44,418 bases of DNA, from positions 1-44,418 of the forward strand of contig JANQDZ010000101.1 of NCBI GenBank assembly GCA_028278645.1, in the 5' to 3' direction. The DNA comes from Longimicrobiales bacterium. Lineage in GTDB: Bacteria > Gemmatimonadota > Gemmatimonadetes > Longimicrobiales > Gaopeijiaceae. A program made the translations under genes and the position numbers. This document shows positions 36,607 through 44,418 of this stretch, piece after piece. Position 1 is the stretch's first letter; the number at the start of each line of letters is the position of its first letter. The notes beneath the pieces were generated by a model that saw nothing but the letters and a program-made list of their open reading frames with translations, was not told where the DNA came from and made no database searches.

Positions 36607-37739
36607 CCGTCCGCTCCGTTCACAACGGAACGGTAGAGGTCTTCATAGATAGGCAGAATGCGATCGGTGGAGAAACGCTCGACCGAATCAGCTCGGGCGG
36701 CGTCACTGAACCGTGTCCAGAGGTCCTTATCCTTCAGGAGGGAAACGCCGGACTCGGCCATCTCTGCCACGGACCCCAGGGCGTGAAGGAACCCGGTCTC
36801 CCCGTGAACGACGACCTCCGGCAAGCCTCCCATGTTGGACGCCACTACCGGCGTGCCGCAGGCCAGGGCTTCCAAAGCCGCCAGACCGAACGATTCGTTC
36901 TTGCTGGGCAAGAGAAAGAGATCGGCGCAGGCCAGGAGCTCGTCCACAGATTGGTGTTTCCCGAGAAAGAGGACCTTGTCGCTTACACCCATTTCCTGTG
37001 CCTTTTCCATGCCCCTGGGCCGCTCGGGGCCATCGCCGACCATGATGAGCCGTGAGGGCACTTCCCGGTTGATTCGGGCAAAAACCTCCACCACGTCGGG
37101 GATCCTTTTCACGGGGCGGAAGTTGGATATGTGCATGAGGATCTTCTCGCCCTGGGGAGCCAGGGTAGCCCTGTGGCAGGGCTCCTTGTCCCGACGGAAG
37201 ATCCTCGGATCGATAAAATTGGGGATTACCTGAATGCGATCCGGCGGCACGCCGAAGTCCTCCACGGTCCGGTCTTTCAGGAATTGCGAGACCGCCGTGA
37301 GGCCGTGGGACTTGTTGATGGAGAACTGTGTGATGGCCTGGAAGGAGGGGTGGAGCCCCACCAGGGTGATGTCGGTGCCGTGGAGGGTCGTTACGATCTT
37401 CAGATCCCTCTCACCCCTCAGCATCTCCTCAGCCACCCACGCCGAAGTGGCATGGGGGATGGCATAGTGAACGTGAACCAGATCCAGCCCTTGGTTGATG
37501 GCCGTATCGTGGATCGCCACCGCCAAGGCCAGGGAATAGGGAGGGTGTTCGAAGAGGGGGTATTGGTCCATCTCTACTTCGTGGAAGAAGATCCTCTCCC
37601 GGAAATGCTCCAGGCGGAAGGGCTGAGCGTAGGAGATGAAGTGGATCTCATGCCCCCGCTCGGCCAGGTCCAGACCCAGCTCGGTGGCAACCGCCCCCGA
37701 TCCGCCGTACGTGGGATAACAGGTAATGCCGATCTTCAT
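36603..37739 (-). CDS. bshA: N-acetyl-glucosaminyl L-malate synthase BshA
   Basis: A 378-aa GT4-family glycosyltransferase joining UDP-GlcNAc to L-malate, the first step of bacillithiol synthesis. The start MKIGITCYPTYGGSGAVATE is the BshA hallmark, with HVHYAIPHATSAWVAEEM, TTLHGTDITLVG, TAVSQFLKDRTVEDFGV, and donor-site FLLPSKNESFGLAALEAL. The ATG at 37739 overlaps the miaA stop (ATGA); an upstream in-frame extension lies inside miaA. bshB and bshC are not in the window, so a bacillithiol pathway is inferred, not shown. Confidence 0.92.
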   Translation of the reverse strand: MKIGITCYPTYGGSGAVATELGLDLAERGHEIHFISYAQPFRLEHFRERIFFHEVEMDQYPLFEHPPYSLALAVAIHDTAINQGLDLVHVHYAIPHATSAWVAEEMLRGERDLKIVTTLHGTDITLVGLHPSFQAITQFSINKSHGLTAVSQFLKDRTVEDFGVPPDRIQVIPNFIDPRIFRRDKEPCHRATLAPQGEKILMHISNFRPVKRIPDVVEVFARINREVPSRLIMVGDGPERPRGMEKAQEMGVSDKVLFLGKHQSVDELLACADLFLLPSKNESFGLAALEALACGTPVVASNMGGLPEVVVHGETGFLHALGSVAEMAESGVSLLKDKDLWTRFSDAARADSVERFSTDRILPIYEDLYRSVVNGADG

Positions 37740-38683
37740 GCAGTTCCCTTCCCTGCGGATGACTCCCATTCCGTTACGATCTGATCTGCCATCTCTTCCG
37801 GCGTCCTCTCCCCATCCAAAACAACGATACTCCCTGGGAGCTGGTGTCGGCACCAGGTTACCTGCCTCCTAGCGTACCTTCGATGGGAGCGCCGAATCTC
37901 CTCCACCGTTTCCTCCAGCGTGAGGCGGCCTTGGAGGTAACCGATCACCTCCCTGTACCCTGATCCGGTCATACCGGGATCCTCGGCCCCATAACCGGCG
38001 GCGAGAAGACCCTCCACCTCCGCCACCAGGCCCTCCTCCACCATCTCTCCCACTCTTCTGTTGATTCGGTCGTACAAGCGGTCACGGGGGAGATCCAATA
38101 GCACGATCATGCCCATCAGCGGAGGCTCCGCCGGCTCGCTTTCCTCATGCCACCACGAGAGGGGCTTCCCGGTAAGGAACGCCATTTCCACGTTCCTGGT
38201 CGCCCGTTGCCGTCCTCCCGCTGCCGCATCCGCCCGTTCCGGGTCGAGGACCCGGACAAAACCAGCCAGTTCTTCCAGGGTGAGGCCGTTGAGGAACTCC
38301 CTGAGACTCGCCAACCGCTCCTGGTCCAGCTCCGGCTCCTGAAACATTGGGTCGGTCAGGGCTTTCAAGAAAAAACCCGTCCCTCCCACCAGCATCGGAA
38401 CCCCACCCCGATCATGGATCTCACCGATCCACCCCCTGGCGTCCCGGGCAAACTGCCCGGCCGAATACCGTTCGTCCGGATCCCTGATATCCAATCCGTG
38501 ATGGGGGAGAAGCGCCCGCTCCCTCAGGCTCACCTTCCCGGTGCCAATGTCCATCCCCCGGTAAATCTGCCGGGAATCCATGGAGATGATCTCTCCACCG
38601 ATCTGTTGACCCACGGTAAGAGAGAGGCCGGTCTTTCCCGAAGCCGTGGGGCCCACGATCGCGAGATAAGCGGGGTTGGCCAT
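37736..38683 (-). CDS. miaA: tRNA dimethylallyltransferase
   Basis: A 315-aa enzyme adding a dimethylallyl group to A37 of tRNAs that read UNN codons, using DMAPP. P-loop IVGPTASGKTGLS, ISMDSRQIYRGMDIGTGK, HHGLDIRDPDERYSAGQF, VGGTGFFLKAL, RQRATRNVEMAF, and the ARRQVTWCRHQ tail region. The ATG at 38683 shares one base with the mutL stop. The long upstream frame inside mutL was rejected. mutL-miaA adjacency is widely conserved. Confidence 0.96.
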   Translation of the reverse strand: MANPAYLAIVGPTASGKTGLSLTVGQQIGGEIISMDSRQIYRGMDIGTGKVSLRERALLPHHGLDIRDPDERYSAGQFARDARGWIGEIHDRGGVPMLVGGTGFFLKALTDPMFQEPELDQERLASLREFLNGLTLEELAGFVRVLDPERADAAAGGRQRATRNVEMAFLTGKPLSWWHEESEPAEPPLMGMIVLLDLPRDRLYDRINRRVGEMVEEGLVAEVEGLLAAGYGAEDPGMTGSGYREVIGYLQGRLTLEETVEEIRRSHRRYARRQVTWCRHQLPGSIVVLDGERTPEEMADQIVTEWESSAGKGTA

Positions 38684-40506
38684 CAGTGCCGGCCGAACTT
38701 CCTCTCCAACTCCCCCGTCCCTAGCCGGACGATAGTCGGGCGCCCGTGGACGTCGTGGTAAGGGAGGTCGGTGGCGAAGAGGGAATCGAAAAGCTCGGCC
38801 ATCTCTTCCCGACTGAGCCGTTGTCCGGCTTTGACCGCCCCTTTGCACGCGAAGGTCATGGCAATCCGTTCGTGCTGGTTCTTTGCAGAACGCACCAGAT
38901 CCGACCCCTCGGTAAGTTCCCGAACCATTTCCCGAAAACACCGCTCTGCGTTGAAGTATCGGTGTGGGTTGGGGACCGATTGAAGGATGACCGTGTCCCC
39001 TCCGAAGTCCTCGACCTCAAAACCAGCCTTGGAGAAAAGGCCTTTGAGGTCCAGAACCTGTTTCACCTCCGCCGGCGTGAGGCGAAGTGTCAGGGGGAAG
39101 AGGAGCCGTTGACCCTCCTGCCCTTCGGCTTGGAACCCGGCCATGAGTTTTTGGAAGAGAACACGTTCATGGGCCGAGTGCTGGTCGATGATAAGGAGCC
39201 CTTCCCTTGTCTCAGCCAAGATGTAGGTGTCATGGATCTGCCAAAGACGAGGCCGGCCGGCCTCGGACGGCCCCACGGGAACCTCCACACCGGGGTCTGA
39301 TCCATCGGCCTTAGTGCCGGTCTCCGGTCCCTCGCCTGCGGCGCCTGCCCCCGATTGGCCCTTCTTGGCAAGGAAGAGGGCCATCTGGGAAACGGAATCC
39401 GATTCGCCCGATTCCTTTCCGGGCGGACTCCCCGCCTTCCCGGGGGTACCCCCCGTGGGCTCTCTGACCGCGAGGGTTGGAGGAGCCAGCTGGGAATCCA
39501 ACGTAGCCGAGCTCTCGGCCCCGGCCAAAGCGGCCCGCACTGTTTCCTCAACCAGGGCTTCGACGCCTCCGCGGTCCTGAAAACGCACCTCGAGTTTTGC
39601 CGGGTGGACGTTCACGTCAACGCCGCCGTCCGTGACCTGTAGGTAAAGGAAGAGCCATGGCCTCTGGCCCGCGGCGGTTGTGGTTCGGTATCCGCGGTCG
39701 GCAGCCCTCAGCAGGGCCGGGTTCTTGAAGGGCCTCCCGTTCACGAACAGGTGAGCCCTTCGGAACCCGGGGCCTGCGGCATCGGGCCGCTGGATCAAGC
39801 CCCGCACCCCTAGTCCAGCACCGTCCCCGCTAGCCGTCAGAAGGGTGGCCGCCTCATCCCGCCCCCAAAGGTCCGAAACCCTGGTGGCGACGTCGCCCAC
39901 CGGCCGCAGTTCCATCAGGACCCTGCCCTTGGACGACAATGAGAATCCAACCGACGGATTGGCCAGGGCCAACCCTATCATGACCTCGTTTACGGCCCTG
40001 GCTTCGGCAGCCGCGGATTTCAGGAATTTCCTTCTGGCCGGGGCATTGTAGAACAGGTTCAAGACCTCCACCGTAGTCCCGGGCTGTCGCGGGAAGGCCT
40101 CTACCGTGAGGATCTTCCCACCCTCCACCCTGAGGATCGTACCGACCGAATCTCCGCCCTCTGAGGTCTCGAGGGTGAGGCGGGAGACGGCTGCGATGGA
40201 CGGGAGAGCTTCTCCGCGAAATCCAAAAGTAGAGACGAGGGAAAGGTCTCCAGCCTTGGATATCTTGCTGGTTGCGTGCCGATCGAGAGAAAGGAGAGCG
40301 TCCTCCCTACCCATCCCGATCCCGTCGTCGGAAACCCTGATCCTTTGCTTCCCCCCACCATCCAACTGGACCTGAACCGACCGGGCGCCGGCGTCCAGAG
40401 CATTTTCGACCAACTCTTTCACTACCGACGCTGGACGTTCCACTACCTCGCCAGCGGCAATCTGGTTCGCCACAGAATCGGGGAGAATGTGGATACGTCG
40501 CGTCAT
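38683..40506 (-). CDS. mutL: DNA mismatch repair protein MutL
   Basis: A 607-aa GHKL ATPase of mismatch repair. ATP motifs: ELVENALDAGA, SDDGIGM and TFGFRGEALPSIAAVS. VNVHPAKLEVRF follows, then a Pro/Gly-rich linker (about 330-400) and the dimerisation domain. The endonuclease metal motif is DQHSAHERVLFQ, differing from DQHAxxExxxxE at the first Ala and the last Glu, and CPHGRP reads DVHGRP. The ACKGAVKAG segment is kept. Whether it nicks DNA is uncertain. Overlaps tatD by 4 bp. Confidence 0.96.
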   Translation of the reverse strand: MTRRIHILPDSVANQIAAGEVVERPASVVKELVENALDAGARSVQVQLDGGGKQRIRVSDDGIGMGREDALLSLDRHATSKISKAGDLSLVSTFGFRGEALPSIAAVSRLTLETSEGGDSVGTILRVEGGKILTVEAFPRQPGTTVEVLNLFYNAPARRKFLKSAAAEARAVNEVMIGLALANPSVGFSLSSKGRVLMELRPVGDVATRVSDLWGRDEAATLLTASGDGAGLGVRGLIQRPDAAGPGFRRAHLFVNGRPFKNPALLRAADRGYRTTTAAGQRPWLFLYLQVTDGGVDVNVHPAKLEVRFQDRGGVEALVEETVRAALAGAESSATLDSQLAPPTLAVREPTGGTPGKAGSPPGKESGESDSVSQMALFLAKKGQSGAGAAGEGPETGTKADGSDPGVEVPVGPSEAGRPRLWQIHDTYILAETREGLLIIDQHSAHERVLFQKLMAGFQAEGQEGQRLLFPLTLRLTPAEVKQVLDLKGLFSKAGFEVEDFGGDTVILQSVPNPHRYFNAERCFREMVRELTEGSDLVRSAKNQHERIAMTFACKGAVKAGQRLSREEMAELFDSLFATDLPYHDVHGRPTIVRLGTGELERKFGRH

Positions 40507-41288
40507 GTATTCAGGCCAAAGAACCGGACAACATTCTGGGACGTGTACTCCAGCACTTGTTTGAGAGTTTCACCGCGTATCGCAGCCAATGAATCGGCAA
40601 CCCGCGCCACAAAAGCAGGTTCGTTCCGTCGACCCCGATGAGGGACCGGAGCCAGGTAGGGAGCGTCGGTCTCTACCATCAAGCGGTCTCGTGGGACCGA
40701 TCGAACCAACTCCCTCCCGTCATATTTCTTGAAGGTGATGATCCCGGTGAAAGACACCATCCACCCCACCTCCACGGCCGTGGTCAGGAGATGGGCGCCG
40801 CCGGTGAAGCAATGGAGCACGCCCCGGACCCTCTGTCCCCACTCTTCGAGGATATGTTGTGTCAACTCGTCTGCACTCCGGCTGTGGACCACGACCGGCA
40901 GTTCCAACTCCTCCGCCAAGGCCAGGTGCGCCCTGAAGAGCTCCTCCTGTAACTCTCTGGGAGAGTTGTCGTAGAAAAAGTCCAACCCGGTCTCGCCAAT
41001 GGCCACGATTCGAGGGTGAGACCGTGCCAGTTCGGAGAGGGCATCCAGATCTCCGTCCCGGGCTCCGGCCGCGTCGTGGGGATGGACACCGGCGGTACCC
41101 CAGAGGGCCGGCCAGCCCGCTCTCCCCATCCCCTCGTCCAGGAGTTCCGCGACTCGTCGAGCGTCCTCCAGGTCGGATGCGATGACCACGACTCCGTCGA
41201 CGCCGGCTTCCGTGGCCCGCACGAGGACCTCGGCCCGATCCGCGTCGAAACGTTCGTCCGTCAGGTGGCAGTGGCTGTCGACTAGCAT
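40503..41288 (-). CDS. tatD: TatD family metal-dependent deoxyribonuclease
   Basis: A 261-aa TIM-barrel hydrolase. Metal-binding DSHCHL at the N-terminus, GTAGVHPHDA, IGETGLDFFYD, VVHSRSADELTQHI, HCFTGG and ETDAPYLAP. Linked to DNA and quality-control turnover; exact cellular role varies. First gene of the chain leading to mutL, following the secF terminator, so a promoter of its own is likely within 41289-41340, where none was clear. Confidence 0.95.
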   Translation of the reverse strand: MLVDSHCHLTDERFDADRAEVLVRATEAGVDGVVVIASDLEDARRVAELLDEGMGRAGWPALWGTAGVHPHDAAGARDGDLDALSELARSHPRIVAIGETGLDFFYDNSPRELQEELFRAHLALAEELELPVVVHSRSADELTQHILEEWGQRVRGVLHCFTGGAHLLTTAVEVGWMVSFTGIITFKKYDGRELVRSVPRDRLMVETDAPYLAPVPHRGRRNEPAFVARVADSLAAIRGETLKQVLEYTSQNVVRFFGLNT

Positions 41289-41330
41289 GGGGTCTCTGGC
41301 CAGAGAGAGAAGAGGGTATTGCTTGGGTCC

Positions 41331-41370
41331 AAAAGTCGTCGGGCCGCCCCTTCTCGAAGAGGGGCGGCCC
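41331..41370 (-). terminator. Intrinsic terminator after secF
   Basis: GGGCCGCCCC (41341-41350) pairs with GGGGCGGCCC (41361-41370); after GACGAC a TTTT follows on the minus strand. It separates secDF from the tatD-coaX chain. Confidence 0.7.
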
Positions 41371-41378
41371 GTCCGTGG

Positions 41379-42350
41379 TCAAACAGGCACGTTGGCGCTC
41401 TTTCGCCTCCGTCGAGCCCTTTCTTTCTCCTTGTCATCCCCTGTACCAAAACGCTTCTGGATTTCGAGGAGGGCCGGAGATGCCACAAAGATGGAGGAGT
41501 ACGTTCCGATGAGCACACCGAGGATCAGGACGAGCGTGAAGTCCCTGATCACCGTCCCACCCAGGAAGAACAGGGCCAAAAGAACGGCCAGGGTCGTCCC
41601 GGAAGTGAGCACGGTCCGAGGAAGCGTCTCGTTGATGGAACGATTCACCAGCTTCTCCGGGTCTTCTTTCCTCCCGCCCTTCCGGTTCAGGTTCTCCCGG
41701 ATCCTATCGAACACCACGATGGTGTCATTCAGGGAGTACCCGACGATGGTCAGAAGGGCCGCAACCGTGGGAAGGGCGATCTCTACCCGAAAGAGTGCCA
41801 AGAACCCCAACGTCAGAATGATGTCGTGGACGGTGGCGATGATGGCCGCGATGCCGAAGCGGAGCTCGAACCGGATCGCGATATAGATCAGGGTGAGGAA
41901 GAAAGAGAAGATGATGGCGAATGCGGCCTTCTGCTGCAGCTCGTCACCGACCTTTGCGCTCACCAGGTCCGCCTCCAGGAGCTCTGAGCTCCCGGCGCCG
42001 AAGGCCGCATCGAGGCGCGCTTCGATCTCCTGACGGACCTCGTCGACGCTGGCTCCCTCAGTCACCGGTGCCCGGATGGTGAAGTCGTTCTCCGTTCCGA
42101 TCCGGGAAATGTCGGTGGCGTCGGTCCCGCTCAAAGCGGTCCGGATCTCGCCGGCATCCATGGGCACGTCGAAACGAACCTGAATCAGGGACCCACCGGT
42201 GAAGTCCACACCGTAATGCTGCCAGCTACCAATGAGGGCGATGTTCCCGAACATGGCGGCGAAGGCGACAAGGATCAGGATACCGGAGACCACATAGGCC
42301 TTTCTCCGGGCGGCGATGAACTCGAAATGGGCGTCGCTAAAGATGCGCAT
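41379..42350 (-). CDS. secF: Protein translocase subunit SecF
   Basis: A 323-aa inner-membrane partner of SecD that pulls exported proteins outward with the proton gradient. Six membrane segments, with a periplasmic P4 domain after HYGVDFTGGSLIQVRFD. The conserved TVHDIILTLGFLALF and TIVGYSLNDTIVVFDRIREN segments and the TSGTTLAVLLALFFLGG helix are present. The C-terminus is unusually basic (KERARRRRKSANV). Starts 9 bp after secD. Confidence 0.97.
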   Translation of the reverse strand: MRIFSDAHFEFIAARRKAYVVSGILILVAFAAMFGNIALIGSWQHYGVDFTGGSLIQVRFDVPMDAGEIRTALSGTDATDISRIGTENDFTIRAPVTEGASVDEVRQEIEARLDAAFGAGSSELLEADLVSAKVGDELQQKAAFAIIFSFFLTLIYIAIRFELRFGIAAIIATVHDIILTLGFLALFRVEIALPTVAALLTIVGYSLNDTIVVFDRIRENLNRKGGRKEDPEKLVNRSINETLPRTVLTSGTTLAVLLALFFLGGTVIRDFTLVLILGVLIGTYSSIFVASPALLEIQKRFGTGDDKEKERARRRRKSANVPV

Positions 42351-42359
42351 GAGATGCCC

Positions 42360-44033
42360 TTAAATGCTGATTGGATCGGAGGCTTTCTTCCCAGAGAGAT
42401 AGATCAGGAAGAGAGTCCGAGTCACGAAGACGGCTGAGAAAAAGGAAGCCACGATCCCGATGGAAAGGGTCACGGCGAATCCACGAACAGGCCCTGTACC
42501 GAACTGGAACAGGATGAGGGCCGTAATCAGGGTCGTGAGGTTGGCGTCCACGATGGCCGAGAGCGCGTTACCGAAACCTTCGTCCACCGCGGTGCGGGTG
42601 GCCCTTCCGGCGATGAGTTCCTCACGTATCCGTTCGAAGATCAGAACGTTGGCGTCCACCGCCATCCCTACCGAGAGGATCAACCCCGCGATTCCCGGCA
42701 CCGTGAGGGTGGCTTGGACCGACGCCAACCCTCCCATGACCATGATCACGTAAACCGCCAGGGCTCCGAGGGCCAGGAGGCCGGCCATCCGGTAGTACCC
42801 GAGCATGATGACCACCACCAGGACCAAACCCACGATGCCCGCCACGATCCCCGCATCAATGGAGTCCTGCCCGAGAGACGGGCCTACCGTCCGCTCTTCG
42901 ACGATCTCCAGGGGCGCGCTGAGGGCCCCGGCCCTGAGAACCAGCGCAAGGTCCCTGGCTTCTTCGATGGGCGAGTTTCCGAGCTCGATCTGGCCCGATG
43001 CACCAATCCGGTCCCGGATCACCGGGGCGCTCATCACCTCACCATCCAACACGATGGCCAGGAAGTCTCCCACGTGTTGGCTGGTGAATTCCGCGAACCG
43101 CCGGCCACCCCGGCGATTTAGCTGGAAATTCACCAGGGGCTGGTTGTACTGGGGATCTCGGTTTGCCACCGCGTTCTCCAGGAACTCACCCGTGATGAAG
43201 GCCTCGTCCTCCAGGAGGTAGAGGCGCCTGTAGATCTGGGTGCCGCTCCCTACCAGGTCCGCTCCCCAGTGGAACCGGACCCTGTTCGGCATGGCCACCC
43301 CGACTTCTTGTAGTTCGAGGAACTGGTTGGCCATCTCGACGTCGGTCTCGGCCACGAGGTAGATCCCCTCTCCGTCACCCTGCCTCAAAAGGGAGGTAAA
43401 AGGCCGGAGTTCAGCCGCAGGGGCCTCTGCCTCGACGGTGTCCGTCTGAGCTTCGTCTACCTCGGCGGTTACGGTGTCACCTGCCACCGAATCCCCGGCG
43501 GTAGTGTCGGACGACTGGAACAGGAGCTCTTCCAGGGACTGGGTTTCGGACGGCGTCTGCACGACCTGACCCATTTCCCTCAAAGCGTCCTCGCCCAGGG
43601 CTGCCACGATGGCCCTGTCGATCCTCGCCAAGGACGGCTCGATCTGGGTCAAGGGGAGGACGAGCTTAAACTCGAGGAAAGCGTTTCGCTGGATCAGTTC
43701 TCTTGCCCGATCCTCGTCCTCGTTCCCGAGGCCTGGAAGCCGGATCTCGAGGCGTTGCGATCCCACCTTCTGGATTATGGGCTCGGCAACACCGAACTCG
43801 TCAATCCGGGTCCGGAGAATCCGATCCGACCGGTCGATGTGGTCTGCCTTGGCCGAGTCTGTGAAGGTCCCGTCTGGGTCATCCACCTCCAACACCAACC
43901 GCATGCCCCCTTGGAGGTCCAAACCAAGTTTGATGGGGCTGCCGATTCTGGCGTTGTTGGCATACAGGTAGCCGACAGCCACCGCTATCACGATGAATAT
44001 GGTGATCAGCCGACCTCGAATGGTCTTGAACAT
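42360..44033 (-). CDS. secD: Protein translocase subunit SecD
   Basis: A 557-aa inner-membrane subunit. N-terminal anchor (LITIFIVIAVAVGYLYA), LGLDLQGGMRLVLEVD, periplasmic P1 head, DGEVMSAPVIRDRI and ALVLRAGALSAPLEIVEER. Five further membrane segments follow, with VPGIAGLILSVGMAVDANVLIFERIREE (given in part: GMAVDANVLIFERI). P1 carries an acidic Thr/Asp/Glu/Ala insert of about 40 residues (near 170-210). A terminator-like hairpin lies 27 nt upstream of the ATG. Confidence 0.97.
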   Translation of the reverse strand: MFKTIRGRLITIFIVIAVAVGYLYANNARIGSPIKLGLDLQGGMRLVLEVDDPDGTFTDSAKADHIDRSDRILRTRIDEFGVAEPIIQKVGSQRLEIRLPGLGNEDEDRARELIQRNAFLEFKLVLPLTQIEPSLARIDRAIVAALGEDALREMGQVVQTPSETQSLEELLFQSSDTTAGDSVAGDTVTAEVDEAQTDTVEAEAPAAELRPFTSLLRQGDGEGIYLVAETDVEMANQFLELQEVGVAMPNRVRFHWGADLVGSGTQIYRRLYLLEDEAFITGEFLENAVANRDPQYNQPLVNFQLNRRGGRRFAEFTSQHVGDFLAIVLDGEVMSAPVIRDRIGASGQIELGNSPIEEARDLALVLRAGALSAPLEIVEERTVGPSLGQDSIDAGIVAGIVGLVLVVVIMLGYYRMAGLLALGALAVYVIMVMGGLASVQATLTVPGIAGLILSVGMAVDANVLIFERIREELIAGRATRTAVDEGFGNALSAIVDANLTTLITALILFQFGTGPVRGFAVTLSIGIVASFFSAVFVTRTLFLIYLSGKKASDPISI

Positions 44034-44059
44034 ATGCCTCGAACCAAGGATCAGGGTCG

Positions 44060-44081
44060 AAAAAAAGGGGCCCGGAGCCCC
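44060..44081 (-). terminator. Terminator-like hairpin in the secD leader
   Basis: Minus strand GGGGC-TCCGG-GCCCC followed by seven T, ending 27 nt before the secD start. A TTGACA box (44122-44127) lies upstream, but its -10 candidate (TTTTAT) has a 20-bp spacer, so the promoter is doubtful. Confidence 0.65.
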
Positions 44082-44266
44082 TCCTCCGAAAGCCCATAAA
44101 ACTGTCGAAGTCGTTGGTTTGTGTCAATTTGAAGAATTCGCGGAGTTTCCCCCCTTTTTGTCGCTGCCTCAGGGTATCAGAGGGAGAAAGGGGAGGTTCT
44201 GGGGGACCGGGGGCGTATCAGAGGTTTTCGAGGACCCCGTTTGGCCGTTCAACGCCAGATGGAACC

Positions 44267-44418
44267 CTACGCCGGATCCACCGCCTCCCAGGCCCGGGCC
44301 TCATCTTCCCAGGGGATGGCCCGGTCGTGGTTGTAGGTTGGTATCCCGCCCCCTTCTGTCACGGCCGGCACCTCGAACCCGCCTTCCCCTTGCTCCCCGG
44401 GCAACGACCGTTCCCGGG
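44267..44418 (-). CDS. C-terminus of an unidentified gene (partial)
   Basis: The minus frame open from the window edge ends in TAG at 44267 after about 49 codons, closing with GGIPTYNHDRAIPWEDE and ARAWEAVDPA. The acidic, Trp-containing tail looks like real protein, and the other two minus frames close early. The family is not recognised. Between it and the secD leader hairpin (44082-44266) I see no gene. Confidence 0.4.
   Translation of the reverse strand, partial: RERSLPGEQGEGGFEVPAVTEGGGIPTYNHDRAIPWEDEARAWEAVDPA

Overview
The window reads as a chromosomal segment of a high-GC, Gram-negative-type bacterium, most likely a Gemmatimonadota or close relative. The reasons are a SusC/SusD outer-membrane pair together with strong Shine-Dalgarno sequences (unlike Bacteroidota), a bacillithiol-type glycosyltransferase (BshA), RNase Y, a perfect CIRCE operator on groESL, and several lipoboxes. 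The taxonomic call is inference from gene content; no rRNA is present.

Layout. 1-5.1 kb is an accessory edge. It holds a CotH-like lipoprotein (minus), a YtcJ-type amidohydrolase lipoprotein and a cyanophycinase-like S51 peptidase (plus), two near-identical ~175-bp non-coding units each followed by its own terminator, and tRNA-Cys and tRNA-Gly (minus). A predicted outer-membrane barrel protein (plus) follows and overlaps the end of recN. From 6.9 to 25.6 kb almost everything is on the minus strand and is housekeeping. In transcription order it is thrS, a small secreted protein, infC-rpmI-rplT, pheS-pheT, a coiled-coil protein, zapA, rny, a STAS-like protein, folD-xseA-xseB-ispA, dxs-nadK-recN. 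This is translation factors, then cell division and RNA decay, then one-carbon, DNA repair and isoprenoid precursors. 26-30.4 kb is an isolated susC-susD pair, followed by groES-groEL. A divergent squalene/phytoene-synthase-like gene (plus) shares the groES upstream region. From 34 to 44 kb the minus-strand order is secD-secF, then the tightly overlapping chain tatD-mutL-miaA-bshA-uppP-nadC-coaX. The window ends in the C-terminus of an unidentified minus-strand gene.

The most unusual signals are in the RNA layer. The thrS leader can fold into a closed three-way junction followed by an intrinsic terminator and also carries a small ORF with a good ribosome binding site. infC begins with AUC and has a promoter-terminator-gene leader. 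Similar terminators lie just upstream of susC and secD. The duplicated non-coding units downstream of tRNA-Cys match no RNA family I can name. The zapA-rny gap may hold another structured RNA. Positions, pairings and promoter boxes were read by eye; no folding, alignment or database program was run.
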